Shown piece by piece: positions 1-8,596 of a stretch of DNA of 64,000 bases (the first letter of the stretch is position 1; each line of letters opens with the position of its first letter). Where the stretch lies: assembly GCF_000379725.1 (NCBI RefSeq), contig NZ_KB903643.1:1-64000 (forward strand), read 5' to 3'. The translations under genes and the position numbers were made by a program. This stretch comes from Cytophaga aurantiaca DSM 3654 (lineage in GTDB: Bacteria; Bacteroidota; Bacteroidia; Cytophagales; Cytophagaceae). The notes below the pieces were generated by a model. It made no database searches. It saw nothing but the letters and a program-made list of their open reading frames with translations, and was not told where the DNA came from.

Positions 1-255
1 AAATATGATCCTTATCAAAATGCTGTTGCAGAACGCGTGAATGGTATACTTAAACAAGAATTCTTAGAGGGAATAAGCATTAAGGATTTACAGTTAATGC
101 GTTTATTGGTTGCTGAGTCAATTGATATTTACAACACGGAAAGACCACATTATTCAAATTATTATGAAACGCCTCAACAGATGCATAATCAATCTAAAAT
201 CAAAATGAGAACATATAAAAGCAAAATAGCATCACAAAAATGTGATGCTATTTAA
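1..255 (+). CDS. IS3-family transposase OrfB, C-terminal end (partial)
   Basis: This is the last 84 residues of an integrase-core transposase; the frame is open from base 1 and its start lies outside the window. The segment NAVAERVNGILKQEF matches the C-terminal part of the IS3-type DDE core, in which the Glu of AER would be the third catalytic acid. A YNTERPHY...TPQQ stretch follows, another hallmark of IS3 OrfB tails. The 3' end of the gene lies inside a 13-bp hairpin. Whether the element is intact cannot be judged because its left part is missing. The family call is confident; the IS subgroup is not assigned. Confidence 0.85.
   Translation, partial: KYDPYQNAVAERVNGILKQEFLEGISIKDLQLMRLLVAESIDIYNTERPHYSNYYETPQQMHNQSKIKMRTYKSKIASQKCDAI
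224..253 (+). terminator. Hairpin at the transposase 3' end
   Basis: A perfect 13-bp inverted repeat (224-236 with 241-253) has a four-base A loop and contains the last codons of the transposase. It probably ends element transcription or shields it from reading into the neighbouring gene. Confidence 0.6.
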
Positions 256-268
256 TAAATTGGTATCC

Positions 269-302
269 TTGTAAAACTGTATCGCTATTTCAGGACGACA
301 CA
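269..302. mobile_element. Probable right terminal inverted repeat of the IS3-type element
   Basis: The non-coding tail after the transposase ends in ...GGACGACACA near base 302. Read in reverse, the tip begins TGTGTCGTCCTG, consistent with the 5'-TG...CA-3' tips of IS3 elements. The left end is not in the window, so the repeat cannot be paired and the exact boundary is inferred. Confidence 0.4.
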
Positions 303-317
303 ATGTGTAGTGTTATC

Positions 318-644
318 TTATACAGAGAAACTTTCTCCGCAACCACAGGTTCTGCTTGCATTCGGATTTACAAAGTGAAATCCTTTGCCGTTTAAGCCAT
401 CTGTGAAATCAAGTGTCGTACCAAGAAGATATAAGAGACTTTTTTTGTCAACTAATATTTTGACACCTTTATCTTCAAATACCTGATCGGCTGCGTCTAT
501 TTTATTGTCAAAATCCAGGTCATACATCAAACCTGAACATCCGCCTCCTTTAACAGATACCCGAATGTTGTAATCATCTGTGTAACCTTCGCGTTGACGA
601 AGATCAGCTACATGGTCTTTTGCTTTATCTGTAATTGAGATCAT
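318..644 (-). CDS. IscA/SufA-like iron-sulfur cluster assembly protein
   Basis: This 108-residue A-type carrier is expected to bind or deliver Fe-S clusters (HesB/IscA family). The three signature cysteines are visible: Cys36 in GGGCSGLMY, and Cys100 and Cys102 in the C-terminal TCGCGESF. The length is normal for the family. It stands alone rather than in a suf or isc operon, with the IS3 end only about 15 bp beyond its stop codon. Which paralogue it is (IscA, SufA, ErpA) cannot be told from sequence alone. Confidence 0.92.
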   Translation of the reverse strand: MISITDKAKDHVADLRQREGYTDDYNIRVSVKGGGCSGLMYDLDFDNKIDAADQVFEDKGVKILVDKKSLLYLLGTTLDFTDGLNGKGFHFVNPNASRTCGCGESFSV

Positions 645-767
645 ACGTTGAATTATTTCCTTTTAATTTAAACACGTCCTTGTCGCAAATCGTTCGGTTT
701 AATAATGGAAATGTACGAAGTATTTTGGAGAAACGTTTCAATTGCTGGGAGAAGATAGTCGGGATGA

Positions 768-899
768 CTATTTTTTCCAGCTGCTGTTGTTCTTACGAAC
801 TTTTTTGTAGTCGTTCTTACAGCTCTTGCTTGCACGTACACAGCTCGCTCCGAGGAATAGGAGGATGCAAAGTGAAAGGATGATTTGTTTTGTTTTCAT
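768..899 (-). CDS. Small putative lipoprotein, tandem paralogue 1
   Basis: This 43-residue frame starts with ATG at 899 and ends with TAG. It has a basic start (MKTKQ), a hydrophobic core, and the lipobox-like LGASC with Cys20. The short, very basic mature part contains CVRASKSCKNDYKKVRK. It aligns closely with the next peptide upstream (921-1061): both have Cys20, then V-R-x-S-K-[ST]-C-[KR]. That likeness is the main evidence that both are real genes. Function is unknown; the product is probably a tiny membrane-anchored or exported cationic peptide. Confidence 0.65.
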   Translation of the reverse strand: MKTKQIILSLCILLFLGASCVRASKSCKNDYKKVRKNNSSWKK

Positions 900-920
900 A
901 ATGAATGAGAGAGAAGATTA

Positions 921-1061
921 TTATACCTTGAAGTTAGGATCTTTTTTTCTTCTTTTTTGAATTTTCTTTACGTTCTGACGACATGTCTTGCTAGAACGAA
1001 CACATTCTGTAAACGTTCCCACTGCAAAAGCAAGTATAAGGAAGAGTGCAATTTTTTTCAT
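921..1061 (-). CDS. Small secreted or lipoprotein-like peptide, tandem paralogue 2
   Basis: This 46-residue frame uses the ATG at 1061 (MKKIALFLILAFAV). A longer in-frame start would run into the divergent thiL gene, so the internal Met is preferred. A signal-like hydrophobic stretch leads to Cys20 (FTEC), a poorer lipobox than in its paralogue, then VRSSKTCRQNVKKIQKRRKK. The two cysteines and the V-R-x-S-K core match the neighbour, with only about 20 bp between the genes, so they look like a tandem duplication transcribed together. Function is unknown. Confidence 0.6.
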   Translation of the reverse strand: MKKIALFLILAFAVGTFTECVRSSKTCRQNVKKIQKRRKKDPNFKV

Positions 1062-1140
1062 AAATTTAAAGCTGTTAGTCGAGTTAATACCAGTAAAGTT
1101 ATAAAAAGTAACCATATAATTCAAATTGAAATTCAAATCA

Positions 1141-2187
1141 ATGAATAATACAAAACGTACAGAGTTGTCTGAAATTGGTGAATTTGGCCTTATTGACCGT
1201 TTAAAAGCATATTTGCCTGCAAAATCGGACAAAATAATTAAATCAATCGGCGATGATGCAGCCGTAATTAAGAATTCGGACGATTCGGTTCAGCTGATTT
1301 CTACCGATCTCTTGATGGAAGGAATTCACTTTGACTTAGCCTATACTCCCTTAAAACATTTGGGATATAAAGCGATTGCCGTGAATGTATCGGATATTGC
1401 TGCTATGTATGGTACGCCATCGCATGTAGTAGTTGGTTTGGCATTGAGCAATCGTTTTTCTGTAGAAGCAATTGAAGAATTGTATGCAGGTATGAAACTG
1501 GCGTGTGATACCTATTCGGTGGATTTAGTAGGCGGTGATACAACATCCAGCAGAAGTGGTTTAGGTATTTCTGTTACGGTTGTAGGTACGGCAAAAGCAG
1601 ATGAGGTTGTATATAGAAGCGGTGCACAGGTAAATGATCTGATCTGTGTAACGGGCGATCTGGGTGCCGCATTTATGGGCTTGCAGCTGTTGGAACGTGA
1701 GAAGCAGGTGTATCTTGCCAATCCGGAGATGCAGCCAGAGCTAACAGATAAAGAATATATTATTGAATGTCAGTTGAAGCCTGAAGCACGGATGGATGTT
1801 GTGAAGAGCTTGAAATCGTTGGGTTTGAAACCTACATCGATGATTGATATCTCAGATGGATTGGCTTCTGAATTGATGCATATCTGCAAAGAATCCAATG
1901 TAGGAGCGTATATCTACGAAGATAAATTGCCAATTGATCAAATGGCATTTGATACAGCACGAGAGTTTGATATCAATCCGTTAACAATTATGTTGAATGG
2001 AGGAGAAGATTATGAATTGTTGTTTACGATTCCTCAAAGCGATTACGAAAAAATAAGAAATCACCCGGATATTTCTGTGATCGGTTACATCAAATCAGCA
2101 GAGGAAGGGGTACATGTATATACCAAAGGAGATAATCTGGTACCTGTGACAGCACAGGGCTGGAATCATTTTAAAAGTTCTAAGTAA
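1141..2187 (+). CDS. thiL: Thiamine-monophosphate kinase
   Basis: The product phosphorylates thiamine monophosphate to the diphosphate, the last step of thiamine cofactor synthesis. The 348-residue product has the family's N-terminal LSEIGEFGLIDRL, an Asp-rich GDDAAV segment, STDLLMEGIHFD, GGDTT, and SDGL further on. The start at 1141 is chosen because the conserved N-terminus begins a few residues later; an in-frame ATG at 1126 would add only five residues. No other thiamine gene is adjacent, and the upstream peptide pair is divergent. Confidence 0.95.
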   Translation: MNNTKRTELSEIGEFGLIDRLKAYLPAKSDKIIKSIGDDAAVIKNSDDSVQLISTDLLMEGIHFDLAYTPLKHLGYKAIAVNVSDIAAMYGTPSHVVVGLALSNRFSVEAIEELYAGMKLACDTYSVDLVGGDTTSSRSGLGISVTVVGTAKADEVVYRSGAQVNDLICVTGDLGAAFMGLQLLEREKQVYLANPEMQPELTDKEYIIECQLKPEARMDVVKSLKSLGLKPTSMIDISDGLASELMHICKESNVGAYIYEDKLPIDQMAFDTAREFDINPLTIMLNGGEDYELLFTIPQSDYEKIRNHPDISVIGYIKSAEEGVHVYTKGDNLVPVTAQGWNHFKSSK

Positions 2188-2235
2188 TATGTTTTAAGTT
2201 TTAAGAATGTAAATATCAAGACTTGCTCAATAAAA

Positions 2236-2278
2236 TTACGTGTGAAGTTTTTCTTATTACTTAAAACTTCACACGTAA
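2236..2278. terminator. Bidirectional terminator between thiL and the 2285 gene
   Basis: A perfect 16-bp inverted repeat (2236-2251 with 2263-2278) lies between convergent genes, with T or A runs on both sides. Confidence 0.8.
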
Positions 2279-2284
2279 AACTTT

Positions 2285-2662
2285 TTAATCCTCCGGATAC
2301 GGTATAAACAAAAAGTTTGTAAACTCTTTGTCGACTACAAACAGGCAGCAGAATTCTTCCGGGTCTTTATAGGTTTCCCCAAAAGAATCAAATTTTTCTT
2401 TGTCGATAAATCCCAGCTGTTGAAATTCGTCTGCTGTAGATGCATAATAATTCCACTGTGTGCTTACTTCATTCTTACCAAGTAACAACTGGCCAAAAGG
2501 CAAGTCTGCTTTACAAATAGGGAAGATCGGATAATCTGAAATGCCACGGGCTTTTATCTGATACGCGCCTTCTTTTAATGTATCACACACGTGTATAAAA
2601 TCGGATGAAATTGTACCTAGAAATTTGCCATCAATATCTGCGTCGTTTGATTGGTCTGTCAT
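2285..2662 (-). CDS. Conserved hypothetical protein, 125 aa
   Basis: This is a soluble acidic protein without a signal peptide or membrane segment. It has a Cys pair (FCCLF) near residue 105 and ends in an acidic tail. It lies 30 bp downstream of another small minus-strand gene and probably shares the rlmD transcript. I do not recognise the domain; the compact alternating hydrophobic pattern suggests a single alpha/beta fold. Start and stop are well placed between a clear terminator and the upstream gene. Confidence 0.75.
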   Translation of the reverse strand: MTDQSNDADIDGKFLGTISSDFIHVCDTLKEGAYQIKARGISDYPIFPICKADLPFGQLLLGKNEVSTQWNYYASTADEFQQLGFIDKEKFDSFGETYKDPEEFCCLFVVDKEFTNFLFIPYPED

Positions 2663-2692
2663 AAATCGTATTGAAATTCTTGTTAACTATTT

Positions 2693-2902
2693 TTATCCCT
2701 GATCACCGTAGGGTTGTATGATGTACATGATGTTATTTGAATCCTGAGTTATTCCCTGATACCCGATTTCAGCTTCTTTTAATAATGTTTCAACTTCATC
2801 TTTTAGGGACCCACTTACTACAAATGAATCGTCGTATTTTAATGTGTCTTTTAAACGGTTTTCGTTTGCAAGTGTTCTTATTGAATCGATAGTTAGTTCC
2901 AT
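2693..2902 (-). CDS. Conserved small hypothetical protein, 69 aa
   Basis: This small acidic protein (start MELTIDSIRTLANENRL) has predicted helix-strand character and no export signal. It sits between rlmD (62 bp upstream) and the 125-residue protein, all on the minus strand, so it is probably translated from the same transcript. No family is recognised. Confidence rests on spacing and balanced composition rather than homology. Confidence 0.6.
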   Translation of the reverse strand: MELTIDSIRTLANENRLKDTLKYDDSFVVSGSLKDEVETLLKEAEIGYQGITQDSNNIMYIIQPYGDQG

Positions 2903-2964
2903 AGCAATAACGTTTTATTTGGTTGTTACTGAATTTAACTATTTCTATTCAATAATCATAGTGC

Positions 2965-4371
2965 TTAGGAGGATGCTCTTTTCGTTAACAGTACTACATT
3001 TTCCACATGCGCCGTATGGGGAAACATATCTACCGGTTGTATTTTTGTTACTTCATAATCTGCATCCAGCAATGCCAGATCGCGCGCCTGTGTTGCCGGG
3101 TTACAGCTTACATATACAATTTTAGGAGCACCGATAAACAACAAGGTATTGATTACATCTTCGTGCATACCTGCACGCGGCGGATCCGTAATGATCACAT
3201 CCGGACGTTGATGGCGTTCAATAAATTCTTTGTTCAATACATCTTTCATATCACCTGCATAAAACAAGGTATTATCGATGTTGTTGATCTTCGAATTCAC
3301 TTTTGCATCTTCAATCGCATCTGCAACATATTCAATACCGATCACCTGTTTGGCTTGCTTCGCTATAAAGTTTGCAATGGTACCGGTTCCTGTATATAAA
3401 TCATACACCACTTCGTTGCCGGTTAAACCTGCAAGATCGCGTGTTACTTTATACAACACATATGCCTGATCTGAATTTGTTTGATAAAAAGATTTTGGTC
3501 CAACGCGGAATGTTAAACCTTCCATTTCTTCCTGTATGTAAGGCGGACCGTGGAATGTGTGTACTTCCAGATCCGAATACGTATCGTTCTTTTTTGTATT
3601 GATGAAATAGACCAAAGAAGTTATTTGAGGAAATGTTTTTATCAAGTGACTTAACAGATCCTGAATAATTGTTTTATCATCGTAACCAAACTGCACCAAT
3701 ACCATCACTTCGTTTTTATTGGTAGTACGAATGATCAGGTTTCGTAAAAAACCTTCATGTGCACGTACGTTGTAAAATGTAAGTCCGTGTTTTAATGCGT
3801 ATGCTTTTACTTCCAGACGAATGGAATTGGATGGTTCAGGCTGAAGATGACATTTTTCAATATCCAGAACGCGATCAAATTTTCCGGGCAAATGAAAGCC
3901 CAGTCCATACAACGTATCGTGTTCAAGACTCATCTCTTCATCTGTCAGCCAGCGTTTGTTAGAGAAGGTGAAGTCTAATTTATTCCGGTACTCATAAATT
4001 TTAGAAGAACCAATAATATCTTTTATCTCGGGAATAGCAATTTTGCCTAAACGTTCAAGATTATCCTTTACCTGTTTTTGTTTGAAATGCAGTTGAGTGG
4101 TATAATCAATATGTTGAAGTTTGCATCCGCCGCATAAACCAAAGTGCTGGCATTTTGCTTCGACTCTGTTTGGCGAAGGAGTGATGATTTTATCGATCTT
4201 TGCTTCACCGAATTTCTTCTTTTTAAAATGAGTTACTTTCAAATCAACAACATCACCTGGAACAGTTTTTTCTGAGAAAACAACAATGTTGTTGTATCTG
4301 CTAACACATTTACCTTCTGCCCCCAATTCTTCTATGGAAACCGATTCTAATATTTGACCTCTTTCTAACAT
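2965..4371 (-). CDS. rlmD: 23S rRNA (uracil-1939-C5)-methyltransferase, RumA type
   Basis: This 468-residue SAM-dependent RNA uracil methyltransferase has an N-terminal TRAM-like beta domain (VVDLKVTHFKKKKFGEAK). The Fe-S ligand cluster CQHFGLCGGCKLQHI follows, then a Rossmann methyltransferase domain with DLYTGTGTIANF and DPPRAG, and the catalytic YVSCNP near the C-terminus. The ATG at 4371 (MLERGQILES) fits the family better than the in-frame ATG at 4392, which adds seven residues. Closely related TrmA/RlmC enzymes are possible alternatives; the cysteine cluster favours RlmD. Confidence 0.92.
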   Translation of the reverse strand: MLERGQILESVSIEELGAEGKCVSRYNNIVVFSEKTVPGDVVDLKVTHFKKKKFGEAKIDKIITPSPNRVEAKCQHFGLCGGCKLQHIDYTTQLHFKQKQVKDNLERLGKIAIPEIKDIIGSSKIYEYRNKLDFTFSNKRWLTDEEMSLEHDTLYGLGFHLPGKFDRVLDIEKCHLQPEPSNSIRLEVKAYALKHGLTFYNVRAHEGFLRNLIIRTTNKNEVMVLVQFGYDDKTIIQDLLSHLIKTFPQITSLVYFINTKKNDTYSDLEVHTFHGPPYIQEEMEGLTFRVGPKSFYQTNSDQAYVLYKVTRDLAGLTGNEVVYDLYTGTGTIANFIAKQAKQVIGIEYVADAIEDAKVNSKINNIDNTLFYAGDMKDVLNKEFIERHQRPDVIITDPPRAGMHEDVINTLLFIGAPKIVYVSCNPATQARDLALLDADYEVTKIQPVDMFPHTAHVENVVLLTKRASS

Positions 4372-4446
4372 AATTAATACAAAAGTACGCAATAATTTGG
4401 TTGAATAAACGGTTGTTGATTATTCTGAGTAATCATGAAAAAAATG

Positions 4447-4454
4447 TATATTTG
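4447..4454 (+). promoter_or_regulatory. Bacteroidota-type -7 box (TATATTTG)
   Basis: TATATTTG fits the TAnnTTTG consensus and lies about 28 bases before the ATG at 4482. It therefore supports that start over the longer frame beginning at 4401. No clear TTTG upstream box is present. Confidence 0.4.
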
Positions 4455-4481
4455 ATTAGGTTAACGGGTTCATTAGAAGTT

Positions 4482-6338
4482 ATGAATAAGCAATTTTTAA
4501 GAAGTTTTATTTTTCTGGTTATCTGCTTTTTCATTCAAACGTTAAGTTATGCAACTCATATTGTTGGTGGTGAAATTGTACTGGAAAGGACCGGTAATGG
4601 AAACCGGTACAGGGTTATTTTGAATAAGTACATCAATGAGATCAGTGTTCGCCAACATGGTATATCAACGTCTACTGTAGCATACGTAGATATCTATGAT
4701 AAAAATACGAATATCCTGTTAACAAGCCCTTCCATGCGTTTGGATCTGGTCACAAATGACTTGTTAAGCAATAATGGAAATTATTGCAGCAATCTAACAA
4801 TTATTGAAACGAGTAAACAGGTATACATGGGTGAAATTGATCTGGGCGCCGCGATGTTCAGCCCAACAGGTAGTTATTATATTACCTGGTCTGACTGCTG
4901 CAGAAATCAGGAGATTGCTAATCTGAAAGCTCCAAAGAATGAAAATATAGCTTTGTATACAGAATTTAGAGGTTATGCAATACAAGATGATTCACCTAAG
5001 TTTGTGCCCGTTGGAAACGATTTTTTTTGCAGAAACAACGTAAATGTATTTGATCTGAGTGCAGTTGATCGGGATGGTGATGATTTGAAGTATAGCCTGG
5101 TTGCTCCAAGAAGTTCTGTTAATCCCAGTACAGATGTTGTATGGGATACTACGACCAATAAAAATAGTGGAGATAATCCTATACCGGGAAGTATGCCCTT
5201 TACGATTGATCCAACCACAGGTATAGCAACATTTAATCCTTCTGCGAATGGTGTTTATGTATTTGGAGTGAAGGTGGAGGAATTTAGAAACGGACAAAAA
5301 ATAGGGGAAGTGCGAAGAGATTTTCAACTGAACGTTCAGGATTGTCCGGTGAATAATAAACCGGTCATTGCATTCCAAAACAGCGGGATCAAAGTGAGAG
5401 ATACGTTGAGTGTTAAACTAAAAGGTGGAGGATGTTTTCCTATTTATATTACGGATGTAGATGCTACACACTTTATTTCAGAAACGATTTATATCAATAC
5501 CCGATCAAATCTTCCTGCGGGCTCTACCAATACACCCTACCCGACATCCGGTTTTACAATACCTTCGCAAGTTCCACTAACAGGCTTTAGAGATACTACA
5601 TGGTTTAATGCCTGCTTTGATCCATGTGCAGGCGGTTTACGCCTTGATGAAACAACTTATTATCCATTCAAAATTGTTATTAATGATAATCGCTGTCCGG
5701 CAAAATATGATACATTGATTTTTACAATTCGAATTGAGGTTGAAAAGAACACACAGCCGCAAATATTTATTGATCCTCCAGGCAATCCGAAAACAGTTAA
5801 AGTAGATGAGCAATTGAAATTTAACGTGTATGGTACGGATGCCGATGCAGGCGATCTCTTATCTCTGAAAATTGCAAATCCCCAGCGGGGCATGAGTTTC
5901 ATGAATGTTCAAGACAGCAGTTCAACGATCAGTTCAATGTTTTCGTGGCGGCCTAATTGCAATGATCTGCATCCGGGAAATTATGATGTATATTTTATCA
6001 TAAAAGATAATAGTTGTACGAATAATCCAAGAGACACGATACATCAAAGAATTCTTGTTCAGCAGGATGATGTATCTTTTGATGGTATGGAAGTCACAAA
6101 CTTAATTACTCCCAATGGTGATGGGATGAACGATTACTATCACATTCCGGGTATACCCGTGGGCAATTGCGATAAGTATTTTAAAGGAATAGAAATATAT
6201 AACCGCTGGGGTTCAAGAGTATTTTACAGTCAGGATCCCGGATTTAAGTGGTATCCGAATGTAAGTGATGGAGTGTATTATTTCTCTATCGATCTAAATT
6301 ATGAAGTCCGGAAAGGCTGGCTCCAAATAACTCAATAG
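4482..6338 (+). CDS. Type IX-secreted surface protein with gliding-motility C-terminal domain
   Basis: This 618-residue exported protein has a signal peptide (MNKQFLRSFIFLVICFF...SYA) followed at once by THIVGGEI, an N-terminal module also present in the 53133 gene. The middle has cysteine-containing beta-rich domains and cadherin-like calcium motifs (DRDGDDLKYSL, DADAGDLLSLKI). Residues about 538-618 are a CHU/gliding-type sorting domain: LITPNGDGMNDYYHI, then IEIYNRWGSRVF and VSDGVYYF. It is probably released or attached to the cell surface through the type IX system. No catalytic domain was recognised; the role is likely adhesion or structure. Confidence 0.85.
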   Translation: MNKQFLRSFIFLVICFFIQTLSYATHIVGGEIVLERTGNGNRYRVILNKYINEISVRQHGISTSTVAYVDIYDKNTNILLTSPSMRLDLVTNDLLSNNGNYCSNLTIIETSKQVYMGEIDLGAAMFSPTGSYYITWSDCCRNQEIANLKAPKNENIALYTEFRGYAIQDDSPKFVPVGNDFFCRNNVNVFDLSAVDRDGDDLKYSLVAPRSSVNPSTDVVWDTTTNKNSGDNPIPGSMPFTIDPTTGIATFNPSANGVYVFGVKVEEFRNGQKIGEVRRDFQLNVQDCPVNNKPVIAFQNSGIKVRDTLSVKLKGGGCFPIYITDVDATHFISETIYINTRSNLPAGSTNTPYPTSGFTIPSQVPLTGFRDTTWFNACFDPCAGGLRLDETTYYPFKIVINDNRCPAKYDTLIFTIRIEVEKNTQPQIFIDPPGNPKTVKVDEQLKFNVYGTDADAGDLLSLKIANPQRGMSFMNVQDSSSTISSMFSWRPNCNDLHPGNYDVYFIIKDNSCTNNPRDTIHQRILVQQDDVSFDGMEVTNLITPNGDGMNDYYHIPGIPVGNCDKYFKGIEIYNRWGSRVFYSQDPGFKWYPNVSDGVYYFSIDLNYEVRKGWLQITQ

Positions 6339-6365
6339 AGTAAATTCTACCAGTTTAAACTTTTG

Positions 6366-6411
6366 ATAAAGCACGAATAAATTGAAATAATTCAATTTAT
6401 TCGTGCTTTAT
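6366..6411 (+). terminator. Terminator after the 4482 gene
   Basis: A perfect 21-bp stem (6366-6386 with 6391-6411) with a four-base loop is followed by a T-rich tail. Confidence 0.85.
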
Positions 6412-6475
6412 TTATTTTATGGACAGCTGTTTAGGTTGGGTTTACTTTTTTTAAATAAATAAACTTAGGAAACTA

Positions 6476-6504
6476 TTTGTATTTCAAAAGTTTTTATAGT
6501 TTTG
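6476..6504 (+). promoter_or_regulatory. Promoter of the efflux operon
   Basis: TTTG at 6476 and TAGTTTTG at 6497-6504 match the Bacteroidota sigma consensus, with 17 bases between (slightly short). The box ends 16 bases before the TetR start codon. No obvious palindromic operator was seen, though autoregulation by the TetR protein would be typical. Confidence 0.5.
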
Positions 6505-6520
6505 TAGGCAGTAATATACA

Positions 6521-7141
6521 ATGCCTATGGAAGATATTAAAAATAGAATTATTTCAGGAGCGGAATCCTTGTTTTTGGCTTATGGAGTAAAGTCTATTAC
6601 CATGGATGAAGTTGCCAAAAAGCTAGGTGTTTCTAAGAAGACAATTTATCAGCATGTTTCCGATAAAGATGAATTGGTGACATTGGCTGTAAAGTCGAGC
6701 ATGGAAAACCAGGAATCTCAGGTTGACCTGATACATGCAACAGCGAAAGATCCGATAGACGAAGTGTTGAGATTATCTGACTACATGCGATCCTTATTTG
6801 TCAACATGAATCCGTTTTTGCTGATGGAAATTCAGCGCTATTATCCGAAAGCGTATGAAAGTTATTTGAGTTTTAAAGAAGCATGCATCATTAATTCTCT
6901 GGCAGAAAATTTAAAATGGGGAATTGATATGGGTTATTACAGGCCAAATATCAACATAGATATTTTATCGCGCTTGCGTATGGAGCAGGTAGAATGGGGC
7001 TTTAACCCACGGATATTTAAAGAAGGTAAATACTTTTCGGATGTTCAGATACAGTTGCTCGATCATTTCTTATATGGTATCTGCACATTAAAAGGACACA
7101 AGCTGATAAACAAATACAAACAAATACAGGAAGAAGAATAA
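6521..7141 (+). CDS. TetR/AcrR-family transcriptional regulator
   Basis: This 206-residue regulator has an N-terminal helix-turn-helix (residues about 20-50: SITMDEVAKKLGVSKKTIYQ, then HVSDKDELV) and a divergent ligand-binding C-terminal domain. It heads an operon with TolC, membrane-fusion and RND genes, starting 33 bp before the TolC gene. It most likely senses a substrate of that pump and represses its own operon. An ATG two codons downstream is an equally possible start. Confidence 0.92.
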   Translation: MPMEDIKNRIISGAESLFLAYGVKSITMDEVAKKLGVSKKTIYQHVSDKDELVTLAVKSSMENQESQVDLIHATAKDPIDEVLRLSDYMRSLFVNMNPFLLMEIQRYYPKAYESYLSFKEACIINSLAENLKWGIDMGYYRPNINIDILSRLRMEQVEWGFNPRIFKEGKYFSDVQIQLLDHFLYGICTLKGHKLINKYKQIQEEE

Positions 7142-7174
7142 AACAACAACACACTACTTATACTATACTAAACT

Positions 7175-8557
7175 ATGAAAAAACTATCCGTCTTATCGTT
7201 GCTCGTCACCTTGATTTTATATCATGGTGCGTATGCACAACAGGATTCCCTGTTCACACTTGACAAGTGTATTGATTACGCTTTCACCAATCAGGCAGAT
7301 GTTAAAAATGCCATGATTGATCAACAGATCTCTCAATACAAAATAAATGAAACGCGTGCATACGGTTTGCCTCAGGTAAATTTTGAAGGGACAACGATGT
7401 ATAACATCGAATTGCAACGTATGTTCGTAACAAATGCAGTTGCAGGTAACTTTGGTGCCCCTGTAGCACCTGGTGCTGATCCGAATGGTACGTATGCAAT
7501 GCGAAATTTATTTCAGTTGAAGGCATCGAATACTGCAACGTTGAATGCTTCACAAATTCTGTTTGATGGTTCTTATTTACTTGGTTTGAAAGCTTCGAAA
7601 ACGTATTCAGAGCTTGCTACGAAATCAATGACTCAAACGAAGATTGAAACAACAGATAAAATTACAAAAGCCTTTTATCTGGTGTTAATTAATCAGCAGC
7701 GTATTCAGTTACTGGATGCAAACATTGCACGTATCGATACGTCGTTGAAGCAATTGAAGCAGATCAATAAAGAAGGTTTTGCTGAAAGTTTAGAAGTGAA
7801 TCGTTTGGAAGTAACATCAAATAATTTAAAGTCGGAGCGTGTAAATGTTGATAATCAACTTATCCTTACCTATGCCTTGTTGAAATATCAAATGGGTTAC
7901 CCGGTGAATGTAGATTTAAAATTGAGCGGTACATTGGATGAATTGGTTACGCGTTTAAACACTGCAAGTAATCCGGATATGTCTTCTTTTGACTACAACA
8001 AACGAATCGAATATTCCATACTGAATACTCAAAAAAGACTGGAAGAATTGAATTACAAAAATACAAGAGCTATCAGTTATCCGAAGCTGGTTGCTTTTGG
8101 AACTGCAGGTGTGCTTAATGCTTCAAACACCTATTCCGACTTGTATTCAACCAAGTATTATGGTTATGGGTTTATAGGAGCAAAATTATCTGTTCCGCTT
8201 TTCACCGGATTGAATCACTATTATCAACAGCAGGGAGCGAAATTGAAAGTACAGAAGGTTCAAAACAGCATGGACCTGATGGAAGATGTAATCGATCTTC
8301 AGGTTCAGCAAACAAAATTGATCTTAGATAACAACGTTGCCAACATCAGATCTCAACGCCGCAATCTGGAATTATCTGAGCAGGTAATTAAACAAACAAA
8401 AATAAAGTACGATGAAGGTGTAGGTTCAAACATTGAAGTTGTTGACGCGGAGAATTCATTTAAAGAAGCACAAACGAATTATTATGATGCGGTTTACAAT
8501 GCGCTTATTTCTTTAATTGATTATCAAAAAGCAACCGGTACACTTTATTCAGAATAA
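7175..8557 (+). CDS. TolC-family outer-membrane efflux channel
   Basis: This 460-residue OEP protein has a signal peptide ending in ...GAYAQ, then DSLFTLDKCIDYAFTNQ, the usual first helix of the family. Two long helical hairpin repeats end with the second-repeat motif IKYDEGVGSNIEVVDAENSF. It would form the outer-membrane duct of the tripartite pump encoded by the next two genes. Length is typical and spacing to the next gene is 39 bp. Substrate is unknown. Confidence 0.93.
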   Translation: MKKLSVLSLLVTLILYHGAYAQQDSLFTLDKCIDYAFTNQADVKNAMIDQQISQYKINETRAYGLPQVNFEGTTMYNIELQRMFVTNAVAGNFGAPVAPGADPNGTYAMRNLFQLKASNTATLNASQILFDGSYLLGLKASKTYSELATKSMTQTKIETTDKITKAFYLVLINQQRIQLLDANIARIDTSLKQLKQINKEGFAESLEVNRLEVTSNNLKSERVNVDNQLILTYALLKYQMGYPVNVDLKLSGTLDELVTRLNTASNPDMSSFDYNKRIEYSILNTQKRLEELNYKNTRAISYPKLVAFGTAGVLNASNTYSDLYSTKYYGYGFIGAKLSVPLFTGLNHYYQQQGAKLKVQKVQNSMDLMEDVIDLQVQQTKLILDNNVANIRSQRRNLELSEQVIKQTKIKYDEGVGSNIEVVDAENSFKEAQTNYYDAVYNALISLIDYQKATGTLYSE

Positions 8558-8596
8558 TTATTTTAGAATATTTTACTCTTAAAAAAAACATTCGTT

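Noticed and set aside
755-776. Small hairpin with a T run in the micro-gene region
   Set aside because: The six-bp stem and T run point along the plus strand, where no gene ends; on the minus strand it lacks a T tract and overlaps the stop codon, so it was not called a terminator.
635-883. 82-codon plus-strand open frame
   Set aside because: It is antisense to the first micro-lipoprotein gene, has biased Cys/Ser composition and no recognisable start context; the minus-strand peptide has a paralogue next door.
1081-1140. Possible TPP riboswitch before thiL
   Set aside because: The leader before thiL is only about 80 bp to the divergent micro-gene and shows no CTGAGA or ACC-type TPP core motif.
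3007-3399. 130-codon plus-strand open frame
   Set aside because: It lies wholly inside rlmD on the other strand, which carries the catalytic and Fe-S motifs.
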